This document shows positions 23,025-31,194 of a DNA stretch of 64,000 nt, in pieces (position 1 is the first letter of the stretch; every line of letters starts with the position of its first letter). The position numbers and the translations under genes are program-made. Origin of the DNA: a virus. The notes under the pieces are model-generated. The model saw only the letters and a program-made list of their open reading frames with translations, was not told where the DNA came from and made no database searches. The DNA is taken from the IMG/VR virus record IMGVR_UViG_3300021963_000021, positions 1-64,000 of that record, one strand, 5' to 3'.

Positions 23025-23700
23025 GTTGTTGACAGTATTCTGTAAGTATTCGCTCTCTGTGCCATTCGTCTCCCATTGGAGTACCTGCGTATTGATAAAA
23101 ACTAGGTGTACCTAGTGTGTAGTGTAGTAGTTTCGCATCAGGATTTGGACCGTATTCATCGGGCAACCAATTCCATTCTTTAGGAAGTTCTCCTATGCGT
23201 TTGTCATCCAGCCATGAAAATCTATGTAATACAGAACCTGGAGAGTTTTGTACAAACTCAGGTGTTAATTTACGATTAGGGAAACTAGCACAATTCCACA
23301 TTATCACACTAGACCAATTTTTTCTAGGATAGTCTTCGTTTTTACTTCCTAGATATTTTTCTTTTGCTTTGGTTTTATAGTCATGCTTTACGACCATAAC
23401 GTCTTTGTCGATTTGTTTTGATTCCCACAGCTCATTGATGTCGCCGCGTAGAATCATGTCACCGTCAATGAATATTGCCCAGCCTTGCCAACGCATTAGA
23501 TAAGGCACAAGAAATCTACTATAAATGAATGAGTTGCTGCCGTCAGTATGTGTTTCTGTATAGTCTTTAAACAGGTTAAGTGATACAGGAATAATAGCTA
23601 CAGGTTTGGAAGAATGCCTAATAATACTGTTAACACAGGTATGATAAGCAATAGCTTCTCTTGGATCATATCCAATGAATACCGGTATGATGTCTGTCAT
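23008..23700 (-). CDS. Glycosyltransferase, GT8-like
   Basis: A 230-residue protein. IPVFIGYDPREAIAYHTCVNSIIRHS is the typical opening of this family. FIDGDMIL (about 77-84) holds the D-x-D motif. WNWLPDEYGPNPDAKLLHYTLGTPSF gives the C-terminal His/Gly region. GT8 enzymes transfer galactose or glucose from UDP-sugars. It overlaps both neighbours (4 and 17 bp) inside the minus-strand glycan operon that starts from a TATAAATA box. Confidence 0.8.
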   Translation of the reverse strand: MTDIIPVFIGYDPREAIAYHTCVNSIIRHSSKPVAIIPVSLNLFKDYTETHTDGSNSFIYSRFLVPYLMRWQGWAIFIDGDMILRGDINELWESKQIDKDVMVVKHDYKTKAKEKYLGSKNEDYPRKNWSSVIMWNCASFPNRKLTPEFVQNSPGSVLHRFSWLDDKRIGELPKEWNWLPDEYGPNPDAKLLHYTLGTPSFYQYAGTPMGDEWHRERILTEYCQQHDIFK

Positions 23701-24458
23701 TTTCTTTCTATGTCCTCTTCTTCGCAGCGTTCACCGTATTGTATTTCGACAATTTTACACGGTGTGTCATAGGGGTTGTGTACTCTATGCCAGTCGCCTA
23801 CTGGAATTGATATTTGTTGATGTGTTGTCAGTTCTTTGCTAGGTAACGCATAACCGCTTGGCATCTGTTGCTCGACTACACATTTACCATCAGCTACATG
23901 CCAAAACTCGTGTCTTAGACTATGCCGTTGAAGGCTGATACCTTTTCCGGGTTCAATGGTTAGCTCTTTTACTTTACACCCTGGGATCTCATGTAGTACA
24001 CGATAGTAGCCCCAGGAGCGGTGTGTCTTAGGTGCTTTCCACTCCTGTAGGATCCAACTGCTTGAGTTAGACTTATCAAACCCGCCAACTCCGAACACGA
24101 ACGATAAATGTTCGTCTTTGAAATCCATTTCTGGAATATCAAGGTGTGTTCTATCTCCACCGTTGGCAAAAACAATTTTATGATCTGGCCAAGTCTGTCT
24201 AGCTAGCTTAATAGCGTGTTTAGCACTACCGTCATCGTCATTGAATTCTAAAACAAAATCTACATCTTTTATATTTTTAATAATATTCAATCGCTCAGTG
24301 AGCGGCATAAATGGCGCACCCTTTTTGCGTGTTAGCCACGCATCAGAATTTACGCCCACAACCAGTACATCGCCTAGTTGTTTTGCTGCTTTGATATAAG
24401 AAAGATGTCCGGAATGAAGCGGATCGAAACCGCCGGTTATTAGCACGAGTGTTTTCAT
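23697..24458 (-). CDS. Nucleotidylyltransferase-cupin fusion (sugar activation)
   Basis: A 253-residue fusion. Residues 1-140 form a cytidylyl/adenylyltransferase domain: GGFDPLHSGH (H15-x-x-H18) binds the nucleotide, and RKKGAPFMPLTERL follows. This is the fold of HldE's C-terminal domain and of glycerol-3-phosphate cytidylyltransferases. Residues 145-253 form a cupin like the C-terminal domain of type II phosphomannose isomerases: HRSWGYYRVL, KGISLQRHSLRHEFWHVADG, IPVGDWHRVHNP. The pairing suggests isomerisation and activation of a sugar phosphate in one protein. A TATAAATA box lies 5 nt before the ATG. Confidence 0.85.
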   Translation of the reverse strand: MKTLVLITGGFDPLHSGHLSYIKAAKQLGDVLVVGVNSDAWLTRKKGAPFMPLTERLNIIKNIKDVDFVLEFNDDDGSAKHAIKLARQTWPDHKIVFANGGDRTHLDIPEMDFKDEHLSFVFGVGGFDKSNSSSWILQEWKAPKTHRSWGYYRVLHEIPGCKVKELTIEPGKGISLQRHSLRHEFWHVADGKCVVEQQMPSGYALPSKELTTHQQISIPVGDWHRVHNPYDTPCKIVEIQYGERCEEEDIERK

Positions 24459-24463
24459 GCTAA

Positions 24464-24471
24464 TATTTATA
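24464..24471 (-). promoter_or_regulatory. Late promoter box TATAAATA, 5 nt from ATG
   Basis: An exact T4 late consensus on the minus strand, followed by TTAGC and the ATG at 24458. No Shine-Dalgarno sequence is present. Confidence 0.8.
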
Positions 24472-24496
24472 TGTGTATATTATAGGGGAATGATAC

Positions 24497-24952
24497 TTAG
24501 AGTGTAGCATCTTCCATGCCAGCTACTCGCAATTTAACTATATTTGTTAGTTGCCATTGTTTCTGGTCAAGAGCTTTGACAATGCCCAACCATTTGTTAC
24601 GTAGTAGGGCAAATTCATTGATAATTTTTTCAAAGTCAACTACATCTGCTTCGCCATCTACAAACTTTTCACAGTCTCTAGATGACAAAGCACGTTGGTA
24701 GTTTTCTAAGTATTTTCTAAAATGCTGACTCTTTAATCGACGAAGTTCAATGTTTAGATATTCAAGAATCGCTTCAATCTCTTGTAATTGATTAAAGCGA
24801 TGCTCAACGATACCGGGCATATTTGCCGAGGCACGTTCAACATTTCCATGGATTTTACATTCCATTTTCGCTGCTTGTAATTCTGCTTCGTAGTATACAG
24901 CAGCATCAGGGATGTTGCTAATATCCTTGGAAATCTTATCGTACCAGTTCAT
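24497..24952 (-). CDS. uvsY: UvsY-like recombination mediator
   Basis: A 151-residue helical protein. The C-terminal half (KYLENYQRALSSRDCEKFVDGEADVVD, INEFALLRNKWLGIVKALDQKQWQLTNIVKLRVAGMED) matches the layout of UvsY in T4-like phages, including the YW(L)GI..  and final helix of T4 UvsY (137 residues). UvsY loads UvsX onto gp32-coated ssDNA. The position, two genes after UvsX in the same overlapping operon, supports the call. Direct sequence identity to T4 UvsY is low. Confidence 0.6.
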   Translation of the reverse strand: MNWYDKISKDISNIPDAAVYYEAELQAAKMECKIHGNVERASANMPGIVEHRFNQLQEIEAILEYLNIELRRLKSQHFRKYLENYQRALSSRDCEKFVDGEADVVDFEKIINEFALLRNKWLGIVKALDQKQWQLTNIVKLRVAGMEDATL

Positions 24953-25191
24953 TAGTCCTCGTCATCATAACGATCATCATCAGTCTCGTCGCTATATGTT
25001 TCGCCATCAAGTGCGTAATCAATAGCATTGTCGAGATAGGGATCAATACCTAAAAGATTGTCGAGCGTTGATTCTTTAATTCCATAGTCTAACAGAGTAT
25101 TAACAAAGTCTGCTGCTACATCCTTTTTGAATTTTTCTGGAATGTGTTCGCTCATCACGTTCCAAATATCGGCAATCAAATCTTCTTTCAT
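24952..25191 (-). CDS. Small acidic protein between UvsX and UvsY
   Basis: A 79-residue protein, helical at first (LIADIWNVMSEHIPEKFKKDVAADFVNTLLDYGI) and ending in an Asp/Glu-rich tail. I recall this small gene after uvsX in T4-like aquatic phages. It overlaps UvsX by four bases and touches the next gene by one. It is probably part of the recombination module. Function unknown. Confidence 0.65.
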   Translation of the reverse strand: MKEDLIADIWNVMSEHIPEKFKKDVAADFVNTLLDYGIKESTLDNLLGIDPYLDNAIDYALDGETYSDETDDDRYDDED

Positions 25192-26255
25192 TCAGTTGGC
25201 TCCATTTCGGCTTGAGTAGTTACCTCTGCTTGCGCTACTAGTTCGGGCTTCTTGGCGATATCGTTCATGACCATGTCTAGTTTTTCTCCAGTCCATGCCT
25301 TACGATATTCAAGATGTACTACACCATCGAGGTCAACATATTTAAGTCGATTGCCTTCTTTTTTCAAGATACCTTTTGCTTCAAACAGATCAACAAGACC
25401 GCTGTATGGATTCATACCTGTCTCATAAGGAATCTTAACCTGTACACTTTCAAAAGGTTTGGCATAACGTGTCTTCATGATCTTACATGCGGCACGAATA
25501 CCTAATACTTCACTGACCTTGTTGCCATCTTCGTCTTCTTTGAGTTTAAGTTTCTTCATAGCAACAACGATACTTGAAGCGTAGATAAACCCTTGACCAC
25601 CTGAGATCTTGTCATCTGGATCAAACATATCTTGTGAAGCGTATGTGTGATTAGTTGCTACTAGACCAATGTTCAGTGACCCAAACATATTAACACAGTT
25701 ACGAACAAGTGCTGTCAGTGCTTTAGGCTTACGGCCCATATCACCTTTTAGATCACCTGCTTCAAACTGATTTACGTCTGTGGGTGTTAGCAACATACCT
25801 AATGAGTCGAGTACAAACAAGACCTTAGGACGAGTTTCTTCTGGCATTGTTTTATATTCAGCGACAAATTCTGTAATAGTTTTTGCCACGTCGTCAATCA
25901 TAGCCATGTTAAGTTTTAACAACTTATCTTCTGCTGTATCGACACCTAGAGCCTTAAGCCAATCTTCGTCAAGTGCGTTTTCGCTGTCGATTAGGATCGG
26001 ATAAATGCCCTGTGCCTGTGCTGCCTTGATAAGGTTGCCAGAACAAATATATGATTTGCCTGCGCCTGATTCACCAGCGAATACAGTAACTTTACCTAGC
26101 GGAACTCCACGATTGAAATCTCCACTGATAAGATAATTTAAGGCATAGTTGCCTGTTGAGATCCAATCTGTTGGATCGTTAAAGCCAATGCTAAGACCTT
26201 CAATGCTCTTAGTGATCGACTTTCTAAATTTAGAAATATCAAATGCTTTAGTCAT
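25188..26255 (-). CDS. uvsX: UvsX recombinase (RecA family)
   Basis: A 355-residue RecA-like strand-exchange ATPase. GESGAGKS at 61-68 is Walker A, LFVLDSLGML at about 140-149 Walker B, ATNHTYAS the following sensor/L1-type segment, and DDKISGGQGFIYASS the L2-type region. T4 UvsX is 391 residues. It pairs homologous DNA for recombination-dependent replication. The start at 26255 (MTKAFDISKF) is chosen because it forms a TAATG junction with the upstream stop. A longer in-frame start would overlap that gene. The acidic C-terminus is like RecA's. Confidence 0.93.
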   Translation of the reverse strand: MTKAFDISKFRKSITKSIEGLSIGFNDPTDWISTGNYALNYLISGDFNRGVPLGKVTVFAGESGAGKSYICSGNLIKAAQAQGIYPILIDSENALDEDWLKALGVDTAEDKLLKLNMAMIDDVAKTITEFVAEYKTMPEETRPKVLFVLDSLGMLLTPTDVNQFEAGDLKGDMGRKPKALTALVRNCVNMFGSLNIGLVATNHTYASQDMFDPDDKISGGQGFIYASSIVVAMKKLKLKEDEDGNKVSEVLGIRAACKIMKTRYAKPFESVQVKIPYETGMNPYSGLVDLFEAKGILKKEGNRLKYVDLDGVVHLEYRKAWTGEKLDMVMNDIAKKPELVAQAEVTTQAEMEPTE

Positions 26256-26446
26256 TATTGATCCAACTCCATTGAATTCCATTCTTTGATTACTGCGATA
26301 ACCTCGTCTTCGGTACTACACATAGTCTTTGTGGTTTTCCATTCTTCTTTTTTATCGCGGCCACCAATTTCAACCATCCAACCATTGTCGTAACGGTTAA
26401 GAGTAATTGATTCGTTTACCTTTGCCAGTTTGTTTAATTTTGCCAT
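26255..26446 (-). CDS. Small unknown protein preceding UvsX
   Basis: A 63-residue protein beginning MAKLNKLAKVNESITLNRYDNGWMVEIGG. The start is set by AAGGAGATCAGA just before the ATG (about 26446). It has a beta-strand-rich middle (GWMVEIGGRDKKEEWKTTKTM) and a helical end. It shares one base with uvsX (TAATG). A stem-loop lies between it and gp32. Function unknown. Confidence 0.7.
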   Translation of the reverse strand: MAKLNKLAKVNESITLNRYDNGWMVEIGGRDKKEEWKTTKTMCSTEDEVIAVIKEWNSMELDQ

Positions 26447-26468
26447 TCTGATCTCCTTTAGTGACAAG

Positions 26469-26494
26469 AGAGTACGGGCTCACGCCCGCACTCT
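26469..26494 (-). promoter_or_regulatory. Stem-loop between gp32 and the UvsX operon
   Basis: AGAGTACGGGC, TCAC and GCCCGCACTCT can pair over 11 bp. The one non-Watson-Crick position is A.C in plus-strand RNA but a U.G wobble in minus-strand RNA, so the structure is optimised for the minus transcript. There is no long U-tract, so it is more likely an mRNA processing, stability or attenuation element than a full terminator. Confidence 0.6.
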
Positions 26495-26504
26495 TATTTT
26501 ATTG

Positions 26505-27488
26505 TTATTGCTTTTGACGGTTACGAATCATGGCAAGGATGTCTTGCGCACGACTGTTATTGTCTGAGCTAGGAGCAGATGCTTCTGGTTGTGGTGCTGG
26601 CGCTGGACGAGCTGCCACTGGTGCCGGTTCGTCATCACCGTCATCAACTGGTGCTGCTACTGCTGCCTTTTTAGCAACATTAGGATCACCTGTTTGCTGA
26701 CTCATGCCAGCTGGCTTGAAGTATTGACCCCAACGATCCATGTCGTAGGCTTCGCCGTCGACAGAGGCTTCAAACATTTCCTTGATTACCTTCAACTCAA
26801 CATCAGTTGGCTTCTTAGGTAGGAAATCCTTGAGGTTAAACAGTCCATGCTTTTCGATAGCCGCTGTTTCTTCAGGAGATAGAGCACGTTCGTTACGGCT
26901 CCACTTTGATGTGCTGTAATCAGCATAGCCGCCCTTTGATGTCTTAGCAATGCGGAAATCCACACCGTGTAAGAAATCAGTTGGAAGCTCGTTGAGCTCT
27001 GGATCCATCAATGCGGAACGGATGATCTGATAGATCTGAGGTCCGATGATAAATCTGCGGATTGGGTTTTCTGGTGTCGTATCTTCAGCGATAGGACTCT
27101 TGACTACATACCCTTGGAAAATGTAAGAACGTTTCTTCCAGTACTTACGACCCATTTCTTCCAATGATTTGTCTTTGAACCAGCCACGTACTTCGCTTAG
27201 AATAGGACATGTTTCATTCCACATTTCCATACAAGGAACTTGTACTTGTACTGGCTTGCTGCCTGTATCGCCTTTAACACCGGCGAATGGCAGTTTGATC
27301 ATCGCACGTTCTGCCCAGAAGAATGTGTTTGACGAATCACCGTCTGGTAAAAAGCGAATAGTAGCTTCTTTACCTTCTTCCATATTCCAGTGGGGATAGA
27401 TTGCGTTGTCGCCTCCGCTGCTTGATTTGCCGCCTTGGCCTGCTTGTGCTTCTTGAAGTTTCGCACGAATTTCTGCTAATGATGCCAT
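26505..27488 (-). CDS. gp32: gp32 single-stranded DNA-binding protein
   Basis: A 327-residue SSB. Residues 1-15 (ASLAEIRAKLQEAQ) correspond to the basic N-terminal cooperativity domain. The OB core covers IYPHWNMEEGKEATIRFLPDGD through PFEAS-type segments and GRKYWKKRSYIFQGYVV. The tail from about 270 is Pro/Ala/Asp-rich and acidic, as in T4 gp32, where it recruits partners. The T4 zinc site is reduced: only VPCMEMWNETCPI is present, without the third Cys of the T4 site. GGAGG precedes the ATG. The promoter region suggests both early and late expression. Confidence 0.93.
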   Translation of the reverse strand: MASLAEIRAKLQEAQAGQGGKSSSGGDNAIYPHWNMEEGKEATIRFLPDGDSSNTFFWAERAMIKLPFAGVKGDTGSKPVQVQVPCMEMWNETCPILSEVRGWFKDKSLEEMGRKYWKKRSYIFQGYVVKSPIAEDTTPENPIRRFIIGPQIYQIIRSALMDPELNELPTDFLHGVDFRIAKTSKGGYADYSTSKWSRNERALSPEETAAIEKHGLFNLKDFLPKKPTDVELKVIKEMFEASVDGEAYDMDRWGQYFKPAGMSQQTGDPNVAKKAAVAAPVDDGDDEPAPVAARPAPAPQPEASAPSSDNNSRAQDILAMIRNRQKQ

Positions 27489-27543
27489 TTTAAATTGCCT
27501 CCTTTAATATGCCTTAAAATGTATGCCTTGTACGCATAGTATT

Positions 27544-27572
27544 ATTATGCGCTTTTTATTTATCAAGGTCAA
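27544..27572 (-). promoter_or_regulatory. Dual early/late promoter of gp32
   Basis: On the minus strand TTGACC (27567-27572), a 17-bp spacer and CATAAT (27544-27549) form a sigma-70-type promoter. The late box GATAAATA (27557-27564) lies inside its spacer. The leader downstream contains AAGGCATA twice before GGAGG, a possible operator for autoregulation. Confidence 0.65.
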
Positions 27573-27601
27573 TATGTTTATCAAATATTTTTTCACCAAA
27601 C

Positions 27602-27630
27602 AAAAAACCTGGATTTTTTAAGTCCAGGTT
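27602..27630 (-). terminator. Intrinsic terminator
   Basis: AACCTGGA and TCCAGGTT pair across a short loop. On the minus strand the stem is followed by TTTTTTG. It ends transcription of the large protein gene at 27659-29539 before the gp32 promoter. Confidence 0.85.
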
Positions 27631-27658
27631 CGTTGTACTTTTTAAAGTATTTGGTTTG

Positions 27659-29539
27659 TTATAGGCCTGATAAAGATTTGATTCTTGCCAATTCGCTGTT
27701 TTCTGCTGAATTCTGTAACATCTGATCGCCTGTTATTTTTCTTTGATCAAGTCTATTAATCATTTCTTGAGCAATTTGTCCAGCACGGTCGCCGTACTTC
27801 TTAGCAACCATAGTTACTACTGCTGTTGGGCCTTTAGGAAATTCTTCATTTTGTTTGTCGTAGAATGAGCCAATAAATTGTGCTAATTCATTCATGTTTA
27901 AAGATTCTTGTTGTCCAGAACGCTTACGGAAATCGCGAGCGTGTCTGTCGTCATGTTTTTTAGGATCTGGTAAACGGTACTTGTCTGTGCCTTTGCCTCT
28001 CATGCTTGGTGGTAGATCGTAGTCGTCTTGCTTGTCATACTCTGGGTGATTAGGGTCGCTGGCTTCCTCGTACTCGTCGTTAGCATAACCGTAATCTTCA
28101 TCAGATCCAAACCCTGCTGAAGCCAACGCATAGTTGTCGTCAGTTTCGCCACCTTCATCGCTGCCGTCTGGCATTTCCATATCGCCAAAGTCTAGTTCGT
28201 CAACAACTTCAGGAGCATTGTCCTGTAACCATTGATATACTAGCGGACGTACACATGTGTCAGCATCTTCTTTTGCTGCTGCTTTGATTTCCTGATGTAG
28301 TTGTGGATCGTCAATAATTCCTTTTAGACTGCTGATAGCATTTTGACCATCAACACCTGCTGGGAAATGCTCTCCTACTAATTTCTGTAAAGCATCAATA
28401 GCAGAAGAACGTTCTTCTTCGTCATTACTTTGAATTGCTGATTCTTCTCCTAGGTTCATAACCCAAGATTCGAAATTGCCAAAGTCATTTTCAAATGTAT
28501 GTTCTGTTTCTAGATCTTGTTGTACAGTCTCCTGTGTCATTGCGACTATGTCGTCGTAGCCTAATCCGTTGTCGCCCTCTCTCATCAAATTATAGATGAC
28601 TGGGAATACACTCTTGATATCTTCTTTGAAGTTTTTAACGGTAAATTTGTTTGTTAGGTCTTCGATTACATCCTGTGGTACTTCTTCTTGAACTTGTGAT
28701 TGGAAACTTTCTTTGAAATTATGGTAGTAATTTTTTCCTGCTAGTCTTTTAATTTCTTCTCTTAGTCTGTTTAATGCCTGGCCAGTTCTTTCAACAATGT
28801 CATTAGTATCAGAATTCATTAGATCATTACGAACAACATAGTTGCCAAAATTCTTTAGTTGAGCAATTTGTTCGCTCATATTGATTATGTGTCTACCAAT
28901 GTCGTCGTATGGTAGGCCGCCCTCTTGAACGTGTCTCTGCATAGCACGAGCACCTGCTAGGTGTATGAACGGATATTTAAAACGTTCACCTTGACCATTT
29001 TCAATGAACATAGCACTGATGTGTCTAGTTCTAGCACCTGGGCTAGTTTCGTCCACTTTCTGATTGTGCTTGATGATCAGTGTTGTGTTTTCTAGTTTCT
29101 GATAGCTGGTCTTTGTGCTACCGTACATGCCTTCTTTCATAATTGATTCTCCAACGGGCGATGAATATTGTGTTAGGAAAGCGTAATCACGCTTGTCCAA
29201 GTTGTCTTTTGAAATGTCTCTGGTATCAAAGCTCATTAGCCTTCTTTTAGCGAATTCTCGTAGTCCTCTTAAGAATCCGTACCAGTTGCCTTTTTGCTCA
29301 TGATCCATTTGTTCGCTAATACCTGTGCTGTAGTAGACCTTCATGTTTGAAGGCTCAGCAAGGCTAATACTTACATGGCCAACGGGATTTTCTCCCTCCA
29401 TGTAGTCAAAATCAAAAAACACAGCTTCTTCTGGATTAATAGTAACTTCGCCAGTTTCTTTACCTAATTTTAGGCCAGAAAAACGACTACGTATTTTGTA
29501 GAACAAGTCCGTGCTTACACTTTTAAGGTTATCTTCCAT
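27659..29539 (-). CDS. Large conserved-type virion/prohead-associated protein
   Basis: A 626-residue protein. The start at 29539 (MEDNLKSVSTDLFYK) is chosen because GATAAATA lies 5 nt upstream. A longer TTG start would sit inside the promoter box. The N-terminal 300 residues are mixed alpha/beta (VFFDFDYMEGENPVGHVSISL, HIKHNQ-type beta strands). An acidic low-complexity linker with DDNYALASAGFGSDEDYGY spans about 460-530. A C-terminal helical domain begins MNELAQFIGSFYDKQNEEFPKGPTAVVTMV. I recall this last domain in T4-like aquatic phages. A head-internal or structural role is inferred from the late promoter and proximity to terminase. Confidence 0.65.
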   Translation of the reverse strand: MEDNLKSVSTDLFYKIRSRFSGLKLGKETGEVTINPEEAVFFDFDYMEGENPVGHVSISLAEPSNMKVYYSTGISEQMDHEQKGNWYGFLRGLREFAKRRLMSFDTRDISKDNLDKRDYAFLTQYSSPVGESIMKEGMYGSTKTSYQKLENTTLIIKHNQKVDETSPGARTRHISAMFIENGQGERFKYPFIHLAGARAMQRHVQEGGLPYDDIGRHIINMSEQIAQLKNFGNYVVRNDLMNSDTNDIVERTGQALNRLREEIKRLAGKNYYHNFKESFQSQVQEEVPQDVIEDLTNKFTVKNFKEDIKSVFPVIYNLMREGDNGLGYDDIVAMTQETVQQDLETEHTFENDFGNFESWVMNLGEESAIQSNDEEERSSAIDALQKLVGEHFPAGVDGQNAISSLKGIIDDPQLHQEIKAAAKEDADTCVRPLVYQWLQDNAPEVVDELDFGDMEMPDGSDEGGETDDNYALASAGFGSDEDYGYANDEYEEASDPNHPEYDKQDDYDLPPSMRGKGTDKYRLPDPKKHDDRHARDFRKRSGQQESLNMNELAQFIGSFYDKQNEEFPKGPTAVVTMVAKKYGDRAGQIAQEMINRLDQRKITGDQMLQNSAENSELARIKSLSGL

Positions 29540-29544
29540 GTTAA

Positions 29545-29552
29545 TATTTATC
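29545..29552 (-). promoter_or_regulatory. Late promoter box GATAAATA, 5 nt from ATG
   Basis: On the minus strand it is followed by TTAAC and the ATG at 29539. It overlaps the terminase stop codon. No Shine-Dalgarno sequence is present. Confidence 0.75.
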
Positions 29553-31137
29553 AAAATCCACTGCTGACAAAGATAGGCATAGGCATCTGATCTTCGGTTA
29601 ATCTTTCTGTCATTTTTTCATAAATCTGCGGATCCCAATCACTTAGGACTTCAGCCATGCGGCAGATCAACAAAGTAGATGACACTAAGTCATCGTGCTC
29701 ACCTGTTTTAGCACCAAATCCCACACCGTGTGCTACGAACGTTTTGAGCTCTGAAACTAAGGGCTTGCTGTGTATCTTCATTTTATATGTTTCAAGCATA
29801 TTTTTAAACACAGCGCAGGCAGCAATTTTAGTACGGTGTGTGGTATTGAACCCTTTACGGAACTTACGTACATGACCCTTACGTATAGGCTCGCTTAAGA
29901 ATAGCCCTGGAAAGTTTTCCTCACCAATATCGCTAATTACTACCAGTGCTGCTTCGCCTAATGTGTTGTTTTCTACAGAATAGTAAATTTGAGGAGTTCC
30001 GCCTTTTTCAGCACCACGATCTTGTATGTACTTACAAATCTCTCTCATGTGCTTGACCTGCTGTTGTATCGGTGTTAGGTTATGATGCCACTCTGCTACC
30101 TGAGTCATACTAGGCATTTCAAATACCTGTATAGCACCATAGTCTCCGCCTGTACCTAAGCTAGGATCGAGTGCGACTAGATATGTTGCTCGCGGATCAA
30201 CATCTTTGTACCAGCGTGTTTGCCCCATAGTCATTACAGGGTCAACACCTTTAATTTCCGCCAGCTTTACTGCGTTGATCAATGTTTCATCAAAGATCAA
30301 GAATTCGCAGTCAAATTCTCTGCGGAATCGTTCGTCACCAATCTTAGCACGTTCTATCTTAGCCCATGCTTCATCGCGATCTGGATGTTCTGCCCAGTGA
30401 GCAAAATACGAATAAAATCCGTTGGTTCCTAATTTTTGTTCGTTGCCAAACTCGTCAAACTTTTTGTTGGCTTCAGTCCAAATCAACGCAAACTGATCTT
30501 CGTCTGAGTTTGGTGTTGATGTGATAATACATTTACCACCTGTTGATAATGTTGGCGATAACGCAGTCCAGAACTCTTTAGCTTTCTCTGGGGGCTGTAC
30601 GAACGCAAACTCATCGCAGTAAATTAAAGAAAGAGACTTACCACGACCGGTGTTTTCTGTAGTAGTGGTAGCTTGGATTCTTGCTCCGTTATCGTATTCA
30701 ATAGTGTTCCTATTGTAACTGTAGACACCAGCACGAATAAAATCAGGTAAATTTTCATAGCCATACCTATAACGATTCATAATATCCTGCGCACCTTCAT
30801 ATTTGTGAGCAGCAATTAGAACTTGTGCTTCTGGTACAAACATTGTGTACCATAACAGATAACCTGTAGCACAGGTTGTTTTGCCCATCTGACGAGGTAA
30901 CATAGCAATACATTGCTTGTTTTCGTGGTAGGCCTGTATTAGACGTTCCTGGTATTCGTAGGGAACGAACGGGATCGATCCACGAACAGGATGTTGTATT
31001 TTAAGAAAGTTTTTACAAAAATAAAGTGGGCCCGTAACAGGATCCATACATGCTTCTAAGTGCTTAACTTCTTCTAGCGTGTATCTTTGTTTTGCGTGGG
31101 CCTTTTTGATTAAAACGCCATCAAGTGATTTTGCCAT
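29551..31137 (-). CDS. gp17: Large terminase subunit (gp17)
   Basis: A 528-residue packaging motor. The ATPase domain has Walker A PRQMGKTT at 81-88 and Walker B LIYCDEF with Asp175-Glu176. The RNase H-like nuclease domain starts at about residue 315, with the catalytic Asp in VALDPSLGTGGDYGA and a late HDDLV carrying the second acidic pair. It docks on the portal and cuts concatemeric DNA with gp16, encoded upstream. T4 gp17 is 610 residues, so this is slightly short. TGTAAATA lies 5 nt before the ATG and there is no Shine-Dalgarno sequence. Confidence 0.95.
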   Translation of the reverse strand: MAKSLDGVLIKKAHAKQRYTLEEVKHLEACMDPVTGPLYFCKNFLKIQHPVRGSIPFVPYEYQERLIQAYHENKQCIAMLPRQMGKTTCATGYLLWYTMFVPEAQVLIAAHKYEGAQDIMNRYRYGYENLPDFIRAGVYSYNRNTIEYDNGARIQATTTTENTGRGKSLSLIYCDEFAFVQPPEKAKEFWTALSPTLSTGGKCIITSTPNSDEDQFALIWTEANKKFDEFGNEQKLGTNGFYSYFAHWAEHPDRDEAWAKIERAKIGDERFRREFDCEFLIFDETLINAVKLAEIKGVDPVMTMGQTRWYKDVDPRATYLVALDPSLGTGGDYGAIQVFEMPSMTQVAEWHHNLTPIQQQVKHMREICKYIQDRGAEKGGTPQIYYSVENNTLGEAALVVISDIGEENFPGLFLSEPIRKGHVRKFRKGFNTTHRTKIAACAVFKNMLETYKMKIHSKPLVSELKTFVAHGVGFGAKTGEHDDLVSSTLLICRMAEVLSDWDPQIYEKMTERLTEDQMPMPIFVSSGF

Positions 31138-31142
31138 AACTT

Positions 31143-31150
31143 TATTTACA
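31143..31150 (-). promoter_or_regulatory. Late promoter box TGTAAATA, 5 nt from ATG
   Basis: On the minus strand it is one base off TATAAATA and is followed by AAGTT and the terminase ATG at 31137. It lies just after a terminator. Confidence 0.7.
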
Positions 31151-31151
31151 G

Positions 31152-31179
31152 AAAAAAATAGGCTCCGAAGAGCCTATTT
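31152..31179 (-). terminator. Intrinsic terminator
   Basis: AAATAGGCTC, CGAA and GAGCCTATTT form a 10-bp stem. On the minus strand it is followed by a T-run. It ends the gp16 operon before the terminase promoter. Confidence 0.88.
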
Positions 31180-31194
31180 GGATCACATATCTTA

